Positions 63,604 to 64,000 of a stretch of 64,000 nt of DNA are shown here, piece after piece. Location: positions 186,001 to 250,000 of the forward strand of contig CALMII010000028.1 of the NCBI GenBank assembly GCA_937864115.1. The letters are read 5' to 3'. The translations under genes were made by a program, and so were the position numbers. The notes beneath the pieces were generated by a model that was not told the DNA's origin, ran no database searches, and saw only the letters and a program-made list of their open reading frames with translations. This DNA comes from an uncultured Steroidobacter sp. (GTDB lineage: Bacteria; Pseudomonadota; Gammaproteobacteria; Steroidobacterales; Steroidobacteraceae). Each line of letters starts with the position of its first letter. Position 1 is the first letter of the stretch.

Positions 63604-64000
63604 ATGGTCCTGCTGTCGGTCATCGCAGGCGCCCTCGGCGGCTTTCTGCTGGCACGCTTCGCCCCGGTCCGGCTGCGCCGTACGACGCACCCGCCGGTCC
63701 TGCGTCCGGGGCCGCAGGGACACGCTGAACTGCTCGAACGGCTCCGGCTGTCGTCGCAGACCGCGGGGTTCGCCACCTGGGCGATGGATGTCGACCGCAG
63801 TGCGCTGTCCGCCGACGAACACCTGTGGTCGCTGTTCCGCATTCCGCCGACGCCGCATCCGCGCGATCTGCTGCTGCGCGTGCACGAAGCGGATCGCACC
63901 GCGGTGTTCGAGACGATCGAGTCGGCGGCGCGCGATCCGCAAGGCGGCGTGTACTGCGTGCACTATCGCATCACCTGCGGCGACGGTGCCGAACGTCACA
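63604..64000 (+). CDS. PAS-domain protein, start only (cut by window end)
   Basis: 132 codons are seen. A membrane helix at residues 3-17 (LLSVIAGALGGFLLARF) is followed by a PAS-like segment (about 45-130: LSSQTAGFATWAMDVDRSAL, LWSLFRIPPTPHPRDLLLRV, HEADRTAVFETIESAARDPQ, GVYCVHYRITCGDG). The start may be the GTG 3 bases earlier (GTGATG). PAS proteins with such an N-terminus are often histidine kinases or diguanylate cyclases; which cannot be decided here. It diverges from asmA. Confidence 0.75.
   Translation, partial: MVLLSVIAGALGGFLLARFAPVRLRRTTHPPVLRPGPQGHAELLERLRLSSQTAGFATWAMDVDRSALSADEHLWSLFRIPPTPHPRDLLLRVHEADRTAVFETIESAARDPQGGVYCVHYRITCGDGAERH

Overview
The window is high-GC bacterial DNA (no host eukaryotic or phage-dominated features) that most resembles a gammaproteobacterium of the Steroidobacter/Xanthomonadales-Nevskiales neighbourhood. 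The reasons are three large TonB-dependent receptors, a tryptophan-halogenase-like protein beside a Xanthomonas/Caulobacter-type receptor, an asmA-mutY-yggX type cluster, EgtB/EgtD, an LpxO-like hydroxylase and numerous REP-type palindromes between genes. The species assignment is an inference; nothing here names it.

Layout. 1-10.4 kb: one giant autotransporter on the minus strand, cut by the window edge just before its C-terminus. 10.6-17.5 kb: a minus-strand unit of two TonB-dependent receptors and a DUF885 lipoprotein peptidase. 17.7-21.8 kb: rhomboid protease, LpxO-like hydroxylase, a lipoprotein, a flavodoxin-like reductase and a small Cys-rich protein. 21.9-29.1 kb: a minus-strand sugar locus (ROK kinase, AGE-family epimerase/isomerase, TonB receptor, flavin halogenase). 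29.2-34.7 kb, plus strand: OtsB, a Tat-exported dienelactone-hydrolase-like enzyme, a GH3 glycosidase, two small secreted proteins and an ACT-domain protein. 34.7-40 kb: amino-acid permease, class I aldolase and PLP aminotransferase (minus), diverging from D-amino-acid dehydrogenase. 40.2-48.8 kb: LytS/LytTR two-component pair, PsiE-like protein, an SRPBCC-ArsR pair, GNAT, thioesterase, two methyltransferases and a winged-helix/TPR regulator. 48.9-50.7 kb: a Fic protein and a broken integrase remnant beside tRNA-Phe, which looks like a decayed integrative element. 51-53.3 kb: ergothioneine genes egtB and egtD. 53.3-58.6 kb: a fluoroacetate-dehalogenase-like enzyme, a sigma-54 promoter with an upstream repeat array driving a 51-residue membrane peptide, and a large hybrid histidine kinase. 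58.7-63.5 kb: asmA, SRPBCC, mutY, thioesterase and yggX, all minus. 63.6 kb to the end: start of a PAS-domain protein.

How parts fit. The 22-29 kb locus reads as uptake of a sugar ligand by a TonB receptor, isomerisation (AGE family) and phosphorylation (ROK). The GH3 enzyme nearby could supply monosaccharide. The aldolase, aminotransferase, DadA and permease suggest amino-acid and sugar catabolism. Two families of dispersed palindromes sit in intergenic gaps, and in two cases form part of coding sequence (the halogenase C-terminus and the SRPBCC protein signal peptide).

The most interesting items are the sigma-54 promoter with five CGGACAC repeats in front of a tiny membrane protein, the mosaic giant autotransporter, the integrase/Fic relic at tRNA-Phe, and the palindromes recruited into genes.
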